Source: Paludibacteraceae bacterium
GTDB lineage: Bacteria; Bacteroidota; Bacteroidia; Bacteroidales; Paludibacteraceae
DNA length: 64,000 bases
NCBI GenBank assembly: GCA_024401495.1
Contig: JAKSKW010000008.1
Span: 4,977-68,976 of the forward strand
Reading direction: 5' to 3'
In this document: in pieces, positions 24,798-34,232 of the stretch
Position numbering within the stretch: the first letter of the stretch is position 1
How the letters are laid out: each line of letters begins with the position of its first letter
Position numbers and translations under genes: made by a program
Notes under the pieces: model-generated
What the model saw: the letters and a program-made list of their open reading frames with translations, nothing else
Database searches by the model: none
What the model was told of the DNA's origin: nothing

Positions 24798-25526
24798 TTA
24801 TGTGTAAAGACCACCGTTGACAGAGATTGTCTGACCTGTAACGTAAGCAGCCTCCTTAGTACACAAGAAACCAACTACAGCGGCAACCTCTTCTGGCTCA
24901 CCGAAACGGTTAGCTGGAATCTGCTTCTTCAACTCAGCCTCATCCAAATCCTTAGTCATATCTGTACGGATGAAACCAGGAGCAACAGCGTTGACAGTGA
25001 CGTTCTTCTTTGCAACCTCCTGAGCCAAAGCCTTAGTGGCAGCTATGATACCACCCTTAGCCAACGAGTAGTTAGTCTGGCCAGGAAGACCCTTCAAACC
25101 AGATAGAGAAACCATATTTACGATGCGTCCGAATTTCTTTCTAACCATTGGCTGAAGAAGAGCACGAGTGACGTAAAGGAATCCGTTGACAGTGATGTCG
25201 ATAACGTTTCTCCAATCCTCGTTAGTCATGAACACCATGATCTGGTCGCGGCGGATACCAGCGTTGTTGACCAACACCTCAATATACTCATCTTTGTGAG
25301 CCTCCTGCCAAGCAGTGATTGCCGACTCTGTTGCCTCGCAATCAGCCACGTTGAACTTGATGATCTCACCGTCGCTACCCTTTTCTCTAACCATAGCCAA
25401 AGTGTTAAGAGCTTCGGCCTCATTTGATTGATAGTTGATTAGCACGTAGTAACCCTGCTCTGCCAACTTGATTGAGCAAGCTCTACCGATACCTCTCGAA
25501 CCACCTGTAACAAGTGCTACTTTCAT
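24798..25526 (-). CDS. fabG: 3-oxoacyl-ACP reductase, aryl-polyene-cluster type
   Basis: 242 residues, short-chain dehydrogenase. The NADPH motif is VTGGSRGIGRA. NNAG is present, and the catalytic set is S (MVSLSGLKG), Y (TNYSLAKGG) and K. Phrases such as VLVNNAGIRRDQIMVFMT and VNMVSLSGLKGLPGQTNYS are those I associate with the FabG copy in Bacteroidetes flexirubin/aryl polyene clusters rather than with fatty acid synthesis FabG. It reduces 3-oxoacyl-ACP. Its own TAGTTTTG box is at 25560-25567. The downstream acyltransferase is separated by a terminator and a repeat. Confidence 0.9.
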   Translation of the reverse strand: MKVALVTGGSRGIGRACSIKLAEQGYYVLINYQSNEAEALNTLAMVREKGSDGEIIKFNVADCEATESAITAWQEAHKDEYIEVLVNNAGIRRDQIMVFMTNEDWRNVIDITVNGFLYVTRALLQPMVRKKFGRIVNMVSLSGLKGLPGQTNYSLAKGGIIAATKALAQEVAKKNVTVNAVAPGFIRTDMTKDLDEAELKKQIPANRFGEPEEVAAVVGFLCTKEAAYVTGQTISVNGGLYT

Positions 25527-25559
25527 ATCTTAATTCTTGAATTTTCTAAAAATATGTGC

Positions 25560-25567
25560 AAAACTAC
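25560..25567 (-). promoter_or_regulatory. -7 box TAGTTTTG of fabG
   Basis: A TAnnTTTG match 34 bp upstream of the fabG start. Confidence 0.6.
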
Positions 25568-25615
25568 AAAAAACATTTGAGTTTTGAAAATGCAACACAA
25601 GATTGGATTGAAAAA

Positions 25616-26860
25616 TCATAACGTCCATCTGACAAAAGAGACGACATGAATGGTTCCTTCTTCCACATTGATATCTTCATTTTCATCACAAGTTATGATA
25701 TAGCCTTCTGTCAGCGAATATGCCTTCATAGCAGAACGTACCCCATTCAACTCTCGACTACGTGTTTTTTCATCACGTATCGTCATGCACACCTGATATG
25801 CCTCAGAAATACGGATACCTTCCCGCACAATAAAATCGCACTCATTACCGTCGTTATGGTAAAATAGTTCCTTTCCTCGTCGACGCAATTCAATATAAAC
25901 TGCATTTTCAAGTCGACTACCATCATTTGCACTAAAGCTGAATCCGATAATACCAACAAGTGCATTGTCTATAAAATAAATCTTCTTTGGACTTTTAATT
26001 TGTTCTCCAACTTTTACATCATACTTTGGCAATTGCCCCACCAAATATGTCTCTTCCAAATACGAGATATAGTCTTTTATAGTCTCAGCACTTTTCACCC
26101 CGACTGCTTTAGCAACAGAATTGTACGTAAAAAGATGTGTTGCATTGCTAATCAAATAATAAACAGTCTCTTTCAATGGCCTTTCTGCCGACAGTTTATA
26201 CCGGACAATAATGTCGCGATATATGATATCATTATACAACGCTTTTAAATACTCAACATTTTTACTTCTGACATATTGAGGGAAACCGCCATCTAACAAA
26301 TAATTGTTCTGAACATTTTGCAACAAAGCACGTCCTTCTGTAGTAAAAAAAGAATCACGTGACACATCAATACCCTTCACTTCCACATATTCCTTCAAAG
26401 AGAACGGATACACCTCTTTACTTACATGACGACCAGTAAGTAGAGTGCCTAGTTCACGACTGAGCATTTTAGCATTGCTTCCAGTCACAATCACCTTATT
26501 CCCGTATTTATAAAGCCGGTCTACAAAACGTTCCCATCCGTCAACCAACTGAATCTCGTCAAAATAAAATGTATGCTGCAAACCAAAATCTTCTACAAAA
26601 ACATCGTAAAGCAACTGAAAATCGTCTACAGTAAAATGAAGCAGACGATCGTCATCAAAACTTATGAAATAATCCTTTTCCGCTCTGCTTGATCTGATTT
26701 GCTGCATCAAAATGGACTTTCCACAACGTCTAACACCTGTAAGCACTAACACCTCTTGACAATCAACAAGTCCTTGGTCTATGTGTCTTTTTATCCCTAA
26801 ATCGACATATAGATTTCGCTGATCATAAACAACTTGTCTTATCTGCTCTTTCGATATCAT
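25616..26860 (-). CDS. AAA ATPase with DUF4143 domain
   Basis: 414 residues. Walker A is VLTGVRRCGKSILMQQ (about 38-53), Walker B HTFYFDEIQ, sensor 1 KVIVTGSNAKML, and the arginine region TLLTGRHVS. The C-terminal DUF4143 has LPKYDVKVGEQIKSPKKIYF (about 270-289) and a restriction-endonuclease-like end (ENAVYIELRRRGKELFY, NECDFIVREG). The family is widespread and often multi-copy in Bacteroidales, with no settled function; links to nuclease or toxin-antitoxin roles are guesses. Tandem 33-bp repeats lie in its upstream region. Confidence 0.88.
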   Translation of the reverse strand: MISKEQIRQVVYDQRNLYVDLGIKRHIDQGLVDCQEVLVLTGVRRCGKSILMQQIRSSRAEKDYFISFDDDRLLHFTVDDFQLLYDVFVEDFGLQHTFYFDEIQLVDGWERFVDRLYKYGNKVIVTGSNAKMLSRELGTLLTGRHVSKEVYPFSLKEYVEVKGIDVSRDSFFTTEGRALLQNVQNNYLLDGGFPQYVRSKNVEYLKALYNDIIYRDIIVRYKLSAERPLKETVYYLISNATHLFTYNSVAKAVGVKSAETIKDYISYLEETYLVGQLPKYDVKVGEQIKSPKKIYFIDNALVGIIGFSFSANDGSRLENAVYIELRRRGKELFYHNDGNECDFIVREGIRISEAYQVCMTIRDEKTRSRELNGVRSAMKAYSLTEGYIITCDENEDINVEEGTIHVVSFVRWTL

Positions 26861-26891
26861 ATTCTAACTATTTTCCTGTCACAAAAATAAT

Positions 26892-26980
26892 AATCCATAT
26901 TGATAATCGCAACTTTTTAAAAAGAATCCATATCGACAATCGCAACTTTTTAAAAATAATCACGATTAGCAATATGGATT
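26892..26980. repeat. 33-bp direct repeats with an inverted end
   Basis: Units at 26892-26924 and 26925-26957 (AATCCATATYGAYAATCGCA and on) differ at three positions. CAATATGGATT at 26970-26980 is the exact reverse complement of the first 11 bp. The array is upstream of the AAA gene and overlaps no gene. Confidence 0.8.
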
Positions 26981-26989
26981 ATCACGCAA

Positions 26990-27652
26990 CTACCACACGA
27001 TTTCACTCTTTCCGTGCTGTCTCAAATATTCGTTGGCTTTGCTGAAATGTTTGCATCCGAAGAAGCCTCGATAGGCAGATAATGGCGACGGGTGTGGAGC
27101 TTTGAGCACAAGATGCTTCTTTGTGTCGATCACCAAACCTTTTCGCTGTGCCTGTGAACCCCACAACATAAAGACAAGATTCTCTCGTTGAGATGATAGC
27201 AACTCCACCACCTTATCTGTGAACTCTTCCCATCCTTTTCCCTGATGGCTCAATGGTGACGCGCGTCGCACCGTCAACACATTGTTCAATAGCAATACTC
27301 CTTGCTTTGCCCAACGCTCAAGAAAACCAGAGTTGGGATACGGCACATGCATATCGTCGACTATCTCCTTATATATATTCTGTAGCGACGGGGGAATTTG
27401 CACTCCAGGCTGAACAGAGAATGCCAATCCATGTGCCTGTCCCGGCTCATGGTAGGGATCCTGACCAAGAATCACGACCTTCACGTCTCTAAACGGAGTA
27501 AGGTCGAATGCTGAAAATATTTTGCCTCCAGGAGGATAAACCTCCGTCTCCTGATATTCTTTCTTTACAAATGACGTGAGAAGAGAGAAATATGGCTTTT
27601 CGAATTCGGGAGCCAAAACCTCCTTCCACGATTGTTCTATTCGGACTTCCAA
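26990..27652 (-). CDS. ung: Uracil-DNA glycosylase, family 1
   Basis: 220 residues with all family motifs: the water-activating loop GQDPYHEPGQAHGLAFSV, the Ser-Pro region PPSLQNIYKEI, LLLNNVLTVR, and the minor-groove loop APHPSPLSAYRGFFG. It removes uracil from DNA. The start is TTG at 27652: the sequence begins EVRIEQSWKEVL as in homologs, and an in-frame stop lies just upstream with no ATG between. A TTAATTATTAACC simple repeat precedes it. Confidence 0.93.
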   Translation of the reverse strand: MEVRIEQSWKEVLAPEFEKPYFSLLTSFVKKEYQETEVYPPGGKIFSAFDLTPFRDVKVVILGQDPYHEPGQAHGLAFSVQPGVQIPPSLQNIYKEIVDDMHVPYPNSGFLERWAKQGVLLLNNVLTVRRASPLSHQGKGWEEFTDKVVELLSSQRENLVFMLWGSQAQRKGLVIDTKKHLVLKAPHPSPLSAYRGFFGCKHFSKANEYLRQHGKSEIVW

Positions 27653-27655
27653 ACG

Positions 27656-27714
27656 GTTAATAATTAATGGTTAATAATTAATAGTTAAAGACGCGAGATC
27701 TCGCGTCTCTACTT
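27656..27714. repeat. TTAATAATTAATGG array and GACGCGAGATCTCGCGTC palindrome
   Basis: Heptamer-like units TTAATAA/TTAATGG (27656-27688) are followed by a GAGACG-family palindrome (27692-27713). Confidence 0.7.
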
Positions 27715-27760
27715 CATTTATACCTTATTTATGCATTGTGAATCATGCATTTTGAATTGA

Positions 27761-29308
27761 TTAAAACGGTGCTGGTACATTATCCATGAATGCGGGAACT
27801 GCAGTATCCACATTGACTGCATCATTACCTGTCTCATAGCCTGGGTTGATGCTGGATGACACCTCCATATACTGGTCGTTGGAAACGCTGACTCCATCGT
27901 CGTAGTTGCAGAATTTTGTCTGGGCACCCATGAATCGAAGCATCACGTCGCCCACCGAACCATTACGGTGCTTGGCAATGATGATCTCGGCAAGTCCGGC
28001 TGCTGGAGTCGTATTATCCGACATGAACTCCAACTTATAATATTCAGGACGGTGGATGAACAACACCATGTCGGCATCCTGCTCGATGGCTCCAGACTCA
28101 CGCAAGTCGGACAACTGAGGTCGCTTATCCTGTTTGTCTCGGCTCTCCACACTACGGTTCAACTGAGACAACGCAATTATCGGCACCATCAACTCCTTAG
28201 CCAACTGCTTCAACGAACGGGATATCGTGCTGACCTCCTGCTCACGGCTACCGTATGCCATACCACTGGCGTTCATAAGCTGCAAGTAGTCGATAACGAT
28301 GATCCTCACACCCTTGTCTCGCACCAAACGTCGTGCTTTGGTAGCAAACTCAAATACGGAAAGGCTCGGTGTATCGTCGAGATAGATTGGTTTTTGAGCC
28401 AAATAGTCGATTCCCTGAGTCATCTTTTTCATCTCGTCAATATTAAGCTGACCTTTCTTGATCTTCTCAGACGGAAGCTCAGTCACATTGACCAGCATAC
28501 GAGTGGCGAGCTGGTCGTTACTCATTTCCAGAGAGAACACGGCGACGGGGATATCCTTGTCGGCAATATTTCTCGCCATAGAGAGCACGAAGGCAGTCTT
28601 ACCCATGGCAGGACGTGCAGCTATAATGATAAGGTCGGATTTCTGCCAACCGTTAGTCATATTATCAAGTTTGGTGAATCCACTTGGCACACCACCGACA
28701 CCCTCTTTATTGTCGGCTGCAGCATCATAATTAGCTTTAACTGTTGGAAGGACGTCGCTAATAGGAGTAAAGTCCTTTTCAATATTATGCTGCGAGATAT
28801 CGTAAAGCATAGCCTCGGCAGACTGAATCAGTTTATCCACATCCTCGTCTTCGCTGAATGCACGACGCTGAATTTCCGTAGAATACTTAATCAACTCTCG
28901 TTCAAGAGCCTTAGCAGCAAGAATCTTGGAATGCTCATAGACGTTTGCCGACGACACTACATTCTGAGTGTACTCGATAAGCACCTGCATACCTCCAATA
29001 GTGTCGAAAAGGTCTCGTTTCTTAAGCTCCTCCGACACGGTGAAAAGGTCGATAGACTGCTGAGTACTACCAAGATAAGAGATAGTCTCGTAGACAAGTG
29101 CATTCTTAGGCACATAGAATGTCTCCTTCTTTAGAATCGTACAAATTTCAGAGAAACATCCTGGATTAGTTAGGATCGCACCGATCACAGAGTTCTCAAT
29201 CTCCGGTGCCTGTGGAGGCACTACGCCACCCATATCTCTGACCTCGATAATGTCAGGAGCTACACCTTTCTTGGATTTTTTTGTTGATTTAGATTCGCCG
29301 ATAGCCAT
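27761..29308 (-). CDS. dnaB: Replicative DNA helicase
   Basis: 515 residues with an N-terminal DnaB domain (APEIENSVIGAIL...), a linker, and a RecA-like motor with Walker A AARPAMGKTAF (about residue 230), VAVFSLEMS, Walker B VIVIDYLQLM, and the H4 region SRSLKQLAKELMVPIIALSQ. The C-terminal ~50 residues after LRFMGAQTKF are low complexity. It is the hexameric 5'-3' helicase of the replisome. A TATCTTTG box stands at 29336-29343. There is no intein. Confidence 0.95.
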   Translation of the reverse strand: MAIGESKSTKKSKKGVAPDIIEVRDMGGVVPPQAPEIENSVIGAILTNPGCFSEICTILKKETFYVPKNALVYETISYLGSTQQSIDLFTVSEELKKRDLFDTIGGMQVLIEYTQNVVSSANVYEHSKILAAKALERELIKYSTEIQRRAFSEDEDVDKLIQSAEAMLYDISQHNIEKDFTPISDVLPTVKANYDAAADNKEGVGGVPSGFTKLDNMTNGWQKSDLIIIAARPAMGKTAFVLSMARNIADKDIPVAVFSLEMSNDQLATRMLVNVTELPSEKIKKGQLNIDEMKKMTQGIDYLAQKPIYLDDTPSLSVFEFATKARRLVRDKGVRIIVIDYLQLMNASGMAYGSREQEVSTISRSLKQLAKELMVPIIALSQLNRSVESRDKQDKRPQLSDLRESGAIEQDADMVLFIHRPEYYKLEFMSDNTTPAAGLAEIIIAKHRNGSVGDVMLRFMGAQTKFCNYDDGVSVSNDQYMEVSSSINPGYETGNDAVNVDTAVPAFMDNVPAPF

Positions 29309-29335
29309 TGTATAAGTCTCTTTTATTTACGTCTG

Positions 29336-29343
29336 CAAAGATA
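29336..29343 (-). promoter_or_regulatory. -7 box TATCTTTG of dnaB
   Basis: A TAnnTTTG match 28 bp before the dnaB start codon. Confidence 0.65.
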
Positions 29344-29560
29344 GACAATCTATCGGCATTTGCCACAGATTAAATGTAAATGTTGTCGACCTATTTCTCC
29401 ACAACAAATGAACAATTCATGCAAATAAGTGTACATAGATGCCATATACAATAGTTTTTACAGCCAAACCCCAAAAGTTCGACAAAAAAATAATACATTT
29501 GTCAAAACTATGTATTAGGACAAAGTGTGGCATTACACACCCACTTATTAATTTGAAAAA

Positions 29561-32500
29561 ATGAATTTATATATGATAAAAGGATTTACTCGTTTTTTTA
29601 CAACACTGTTACTTGCTTGCTGTGCAATCAGTGTATTTGCCCTTGAAAAGGATGCCGACGGAGCTTATCTCATTTCAACAGGAGCCGAGCTCAAAGAATT
29701 TGGAACAATTGTTAACGGAGGTGAGGTTTCAGCCAATGCCAAACTTATAGCTGACATTGATATTTCAGATTATGCAGACTGGTCTCCTATTTATATGGTG
29801 AAAAAAGGCTTTTTGTCCACTACTCGTACTGCATATTCCGGAACATTTGATGGACAAGAGCATTCCATAACAGGTCTTACAATAACAAAAAATTCAAACA
29901 ATTACCTTGGTCTTTTCGGAATCAACGAAGGTACAATCAAGAATGTAACTATTGTCGACGCTAACATCACCGTAAGCACTGCAGCGACGACAGTTTGTCA
30001 AGGAGCCATTGCCGGACAGAATAGTGGAAATATCATCAACTGCCACAGCATCAATTCCACAATGGACAACTTTTCCACAGGTATCGCATCCAAAGTGGGA
30101 GGAATCGCAGGTGTGAACAGCGGTACGATCGACGGTTGTACAAACGAAGGTGGAAGATGTGTCGTAAGGAGTCTTTCCGAAGTGGTCGGCGGTGTTGCAG
30201 GTTCTAATTCAGGAACCATCAAGAATTGTGAGAACACTGCCAAAGTGGAAAACACATACAGTGCAGCCTCAGCCACTAACCACACAGGTGGTATCTGTGG
30301 TGCTGCAGACGACGGAACAGTGAAAAACTGTTTCAATGGTGGTGAGGTTACAGGAAAAAGTGGTAATGTAGGTGCTATCGCCGGCACATCAAACAAAAAG
30401 ACTGAAATTGAAGATTGTGCGTGGGACAACACAAAAACTGACGCTCCTGGCCTTGGCAACGGTGCGGGCCAAAGCACAAATGTCAACGGATTCACAACAG
30501 AAGAGATTGAGAACGGAGCTATTGAGAAAGACTCAACTGGAACAATCGTAGTAAACCACTATGTAAATAAATATGACTATTGTTGCGTATATGGCACACC
30601 AGAAAAAGTGATTGGAAATGAAGACATCTTCAATTTCGAAAAGCATCCTGGAGAATACACAACAATCCCTGCAGTACCGTCTACATGCTTAAAGGAAGGA
30701 AGTTCTGAAGGAAGAACATGTAAAAGTTGCGGACGCTATATCGTTGAGCCAACAGTTGTAGCAAAGGCTCCGCACACAGAAGCTACTATTCCAGCAATAG
30801 AGGCGACTTGTCATAGTGCAGGTTCAACTGCTGGTGTTTATTGCACAGTATGCAAAGATACACTTGTTATGCCAACCGCAATTGCAAAAACAGCACATAC
30901 ACTTGATACTCTAAAAGGATTCGCTTCTACATGTCAGATTGCGGGAGTGACAGACAGCATCTATTGTAGAGTTTGCGGCGTCGTAACACAGAATCCAAAG
31001 ACATTGTCGAAATTGGAGCATGTAAACGACACTATCCCTGCATTAAATTCGACATGTACTGTGGAAGGACATTCATTTGGGGTAAGATGCAAATTGTGTA
31101 ATGACACCCTTGTCGCACCTACATCAATACCCAAAGCAGACCACTTACCAGCAATTGTTACTGGCGAAAAGCCTACTTGCTCACATACTGGAAAAACAGA
31201 CAGCATATTCTGTAAGGTCTGCCACGAAGTGCTTCAAGAGCCCAAAGTCATTCCAGCAACAGGACACGACACTATAGTAACACTTGGAGAGAATCCAACA
31301 TGTACACATCCAGGACACACTAACACTGTTTTCTGCAAGGTATGTAACGACACATTTACAGTATCGGTAGAGATTCCAGCACTTGGGCACGATACAATCG
31401 CGATTGACACTATCAAACCAACATGTACAGTAAACGGTTCAGCCGATAGCACATATTGCGGAAGATGTCACGAAGGCCTACACGCATGCACTGTCATCCC
31501 AGCACACGGACATGACACAATCTCAATGGGAGGCAGCAAGCCTACTTGTACAAGAGTAGGATTCTCTGCCGCTACCCTATGCTCTATCTGTAATGAGGTA
31601 TTCGAATCTACTGAAACAATCCCGGCTCTTGGCCACGAACTTGACACAATAGCGAAAAAAGTAGACGCTACATGTACAGCATTCGGATCGACAGAGGAGA
31701 TCAAATGTAAACGATGCAATTATCATGTTGAGCCAACAATCATCCCAATGTTGGCACACACAGACTCGATTATCCCTGACGTCGCTGCTACATGTACGAC
31801 AAAGGGTTATAAGGGAGGCGTGATCTGTAAGGTTTGTAAGAAGATCACTACTGCACAGACCGAAGTTGCTGCTCTTGGCCACGATAGCGTAGAGACAATC
31901 AAGCATGCCGACGCCACTTGTGCAGTCGTAGGACATACACATCAGACAGAGTGTAAACGTTGCCAGATTGTCCTTGAGACAAGCAAAGAGCTTCCTTTAA
32001 CAAAACACACATTCGTGGAAGACAAAGCAGTCGAGCCAACATGTATGAAGACTGGTTTGACAAAGGGTTCACACTGTAGCGTCTGCAACCTTGTCATCAC
32101 AAAGCAAGAGGTCTTGGATAAAGTTGACCATAAGTTCGACATGATTGTTGAAGACTCCGTTCCAGCAACATGTACAGTCAACGGACACACTGCAGGCTAC
32201 AGATGTTCTATCTGTAAAATTGCGACAAAGAAGCCAACTGTAATCGAGGCTTACGGACATAATTTAGCAACTATTCCAGCAGTTGCAGCCACATGTCATA
32301 ACTCAGGAAACACAGAGGGTACTTATTGTACACACTGCAACGACACAATCACAAAACCAATCGCAATTGCCCAGCGTGAGCATGTCATAGCGACAATACC
32401 TGCTGTGGCAGCAACTTGCCATAACCACGGAGTAAGCGAAGGTTCATATTGTACAGTCTGCCACGACACACTTGTCGCTCCTAAGCATACTGAGATGCTC

Positions 32501-33586
32501 AACCACGTACTTGAGACTATTCCTGCTATTGCAGCCACTTGCTACACTTACGGAAAGAGCGAAGGTTCATTCTGTACTGTTTGCCACGATACTCTAGTCG
32601 CTCCAAAGCAAACAGACAAGTTAGAGCATGTCATTACAGAGATTCCTGCAGTAGCAGCCACTTGTCATGATTACGGACATACAGAAGGTTCTTATTGCAG
32701 TGTATGCCACGACACATTGATTACACCAAAGAATACTGATAAGTTAAATCACACGATTTCTCTTACACCTGCAGTAGCAGCCACTTGTCATAACCACGGA
32801 AGCAGTGAGGCAGCAATCTGTTCTGTTTGCCACGACACACTTGTCGCTCCAACAATCACAGAAAAGCTATCGCACGTAGCAGAGACATTGCCAGCGATCG
32901 CTCCTACTTGTCAGTCGTTCGGTTGGAGCGAAGAGGTTGTCTGCAAGCTTTGTAAGGATGTGCTTACAGCAAGAACTAAGATTGAGAAGTCAGAGCATAA
33001 AGAGGTTGTTGATCCAGGGTTCCCTGCTTCTTGCAACAAGTTAGGAAAGACAGACGGTTCACACTGTGAAGTTTGCGGAGAGATCACAAAGGTACAGACA
33101 ATCATAGCGATGTTGCCTCATGATACTGTTGAGTCAGTCGCAGCAATTCAGCCAGGCTGTACAGCTCCAGGTTACACAGCTAAACTTGTTTGCGGAACAT
33201 GTGACAAATTGCTTCAGGATGTTGAGATGACACCATCGTTAGGTGGACACAAGGGAGAGTTGGTTGGATTTATCGAGGCTGGCGACAGTTTAGGTTATAC
33301 AGGTGATTTGATCTGTACTATTTGCAACGACACTCTACAGCGTGGTCAGATCTACGGAACAGTTGACGTACACCAGCACTCAGCCAACAAATTCCAGGTA
33401 ATGAGTGTCGACGGTAAGATCATCGTCAACAACGCTCCATACGAGACAATCGAAGTGTTCTCGTTGACAGGAGAGAAACTTATCACAACAAAGAGCGTAA
33501 GCATCAGCCATGAGATCGCTGTTAAACGTCAGCAGGTTTACTTGGTAAGAATCGCAGACGCAGTGTTCAAGATAAGAGTCAAATAA
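29561..33586 (+). CDS. Secreted cysteine-rich repeat protein with T9SS C-terminal sorting domain
   Basis: 1341 residues. Signal peptide (cleavage near SVFA-LEKD). Residues ~30-310 are GLUG-type beta-helix repeats (YSGTFDGQEHSITGLTI, NLGLFG-like units, GGIAGVNSGTIDGC). From ~365 to ~1265 there are 22 repeats of about 41 residues, each with one Cys, a CxxC pair and a closing His; a typical unit has IPAVAATCHNHG, GSYCTVCHDTL and LxH. The last ~70 residues (GKIIVNNAPYETIEVFSLTG, then VYLVRI and KIRVK) are a type A T9SS sorting domain. It is likely a cell-surface adhesin or metal/thiol-binding filament. Similar ATC...G..C.VC repeats are common in gut Firmicutes surface proteins. Confidence 0.85.
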   Translation: MNLYMIKGFTRFFTTLLLACCAISVFALEKDADGAYLISTGAELKEFGTIVNGGEVSANAKLIADIDISDYADWSPIYMVKKGFLSTTRTAYSGTFDGQEHSITGLTITKNSNNYLGLFGINEGTIKNVTIVDANITVSTAATTVCQGAIAGQNSGNIINCHSINSTMDNFSTGIASKVGGIAGVNSGTIDGCTNEGGRCVVRSLSEVVGGVAGSNSGTIKNCENTAKVENTYSAASATNHTGGICGAADDGTVKNCFNGGEVTGKSGNVGAIAGTSNKKTEIEDCAWDNTKTDAPGLGNGAGQSTNVNGFTTEEIENGAIEKDSTGTIVVNHYVNKYDYCCVYGTPEKVIGNEDIFNFEKHPGEYTTIPAVPSTCLKEGSSEGRTCKSCGRYIVEPTVVAKAPHTEATIPAIEATCHSAGSTAGVYCTVCKDTLVMPTAIAKTAHTLDTLKGFASTCQIAGVTDSIYCRVCGVVTQNPKTLSKLEHVNDTIPALNSTCTVEGHSFGVRCKLCNDTLVAPTSIPKADHLPAIVTGEKPTCSHTGKTDSIFCKVCHEVLQEPKVIPATGHDTIVTLGENPTCTHPGHTNTVFCKVCNDTFTVSVEIPALGHDTIAIDTIKPTCTVNGSADSTYCGRCHEGLHACTVIPAHGHDTISMGGSKPTCTRVGFSAATLCSICNEVFESTETIPALGHELDTIAKKVDATCTAFGSTEEIKCKRCNYHVEPTIIPMLAHTDSIIPDVAATCTTKGYKGGVICKVCKKITTAQTEVAALGHDSVETIKHADATCAVVGHTHQTECKRCQIVLETSKELPLTKHTFVEDKAVEPTCMKTGLTKGSHCSVCNLVITKQEVLDKVDHKFDMIVEDSVPATCTVNGHTAGYRCSICKIATKKPTVIEAYGHNLATIPAVAATCHNSGNTEGTYCTHCNDTITKPIAIAQREHVIATIPAVAATCHNHGVSEGSYCTVCHDTLVAPKHTEMLNHVLETIPAIAATCYTYGKSEGSFCTVCHDTLVAPKQTDKLEHVITEIPAVAATCHDYGHTEGSYCSVCHDTLITPKNTDKLNHTISLTPAVAATCHNHGSSEAAICSVCHDTLVAPTITEKLSHVAETLPAIAPTCQSFGWSEEVVCKLCKDVLTARTKIEKSEHKEVVDPGFPASCNKLGKTDGSHCEVCGEITKVQTIIAMLPHDTVESVAAIQPGCTAPGYTAKLVCGTCDKLLQDVEMTPSLGGHKGELVGFIEAGDSLGYTGDLICTICNDTLQRGQIYGTVDVHQHSANKFQVMSVDGKIIVNNAPYETIEVFSLTGEKLITTKSVSISHEIAVKRQQVYLVRIADAVFKIRVK

Positions 33587-33616
33587 ACACTGTTGATTAT
33601 ATACAATAAACGAAAA

Positions 33617-33645
33617 ACTGCTCCAGTCGCCTGGAGCAGTTTTTT
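33617..33645 (+). terminator. Terminator of the repeat-protein gene
   Basis: ACTGCTCCAG pairs with CTGGAGCAGT (loop TCGC), followed by seven T. Confidence 0.9.
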
Positions 33646-33841
33646 TATTTCTATCCCGTCATAGACGACAAAAATATCATGACATAGATACCAATGTAAC
33701 ACAAAGCACTTATTTATAGGAATATACAACAATCCTGTTTTTTCATACTGTCATTATGATGACTGAATTTTCCTATTTCAATATGGAGTGAAAATCCTAT
33801 TTATTGGAGTGATTTTAAAGCCCCCTTCCTTGGCTTTGCTC

Positions 33842-33849
33842 TATCTTTG
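33842..33849 (+). promoter_or_regulatory. -7 box TATCTTTG of the small secreted-protein gene
   Basis: A perfect TAnnTTTG box with TTGG about 19 bp upstream, giving a leader of about 65 nt. Confidence 0.7.
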
Positions 33850-33919
33850 CCTATGTAAACGGGGGACACAAAATAACCTGAACACACAAATTAAAACTTA
33901 ACAATTAAACTTTACAATT

Positions 33920-34228
33920 ATGATGACAACATTTTTTAAGACAGTTTCAATCGCTCTTGCTTTCATCTTCACTCCAGTTCTAGCAAACGATTTTGACGCA
34001 GCTTCAGTAGAAAAGACATATGTAAAATGTACTATTAATGAGAAGGGAGAAAGAGTTCCTAACTATTTCGTTGTAGTTGACGGTATCGCTCGCCAGACAG
34101 ACTCTCGTACTTTTTTTGAGATTAAGAAGATAAAGGCAGACGAGAAGAAAAATATGGCCAACAATGAGGTCGCTGGAAACATTGAAAATGTAGAAACTAC
34201 AAACAACGAAGAGACTAAGATTAACTAA
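33920..34228 (+). CDS. Small exported protein, unknown function
   Basis: 102 residues. Signal peptide MMTTFFKTVSIALAFIFTPV with cleavage near VLA-NDF. The mature ~78 residues (VEKTYVKCTINEKGERVPNY, then a lysine-rich stretch and an Asn/Glu-rich tail NVETTNNEETKIN) match no family I recognise. Codon use looks like that of the highly expressed genes here. It may be an abundant periplasmic or surface protein. It converges on mutS2 with only 4 bp between the stops. Confidence 0.65.
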   Translation: MMTTFFKTVSIALAFIFTPVLANDFDAASVEKTYVKCTINEKGERVPNYFVVVDGIARQTDSRTFFEIKKIKADEKKNMANNEVAGNIENVETTNNEETKIN

Positions 34229-34232
34229 ACCG

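Larger units (their letters stand above)
33587..33919. other. Gene-free stretch between two secreted-protein genes
   Basis: Holds a terminator (33617-33645), AT-rich sequence, and the promoter of the next gene with a ~65-nt leader of AACTTAACAATTAAAC-type simple sequence. Nothing else was recognised. Confidence 0.6.

Noticed and set aside
27968..29134. Long open frame (388 codons) opposite dnaB
   Set aside because: It is a shadow of the conserved dnaB codons. Its translation is His/Leu/Ser-rich with no domain and no promoter.
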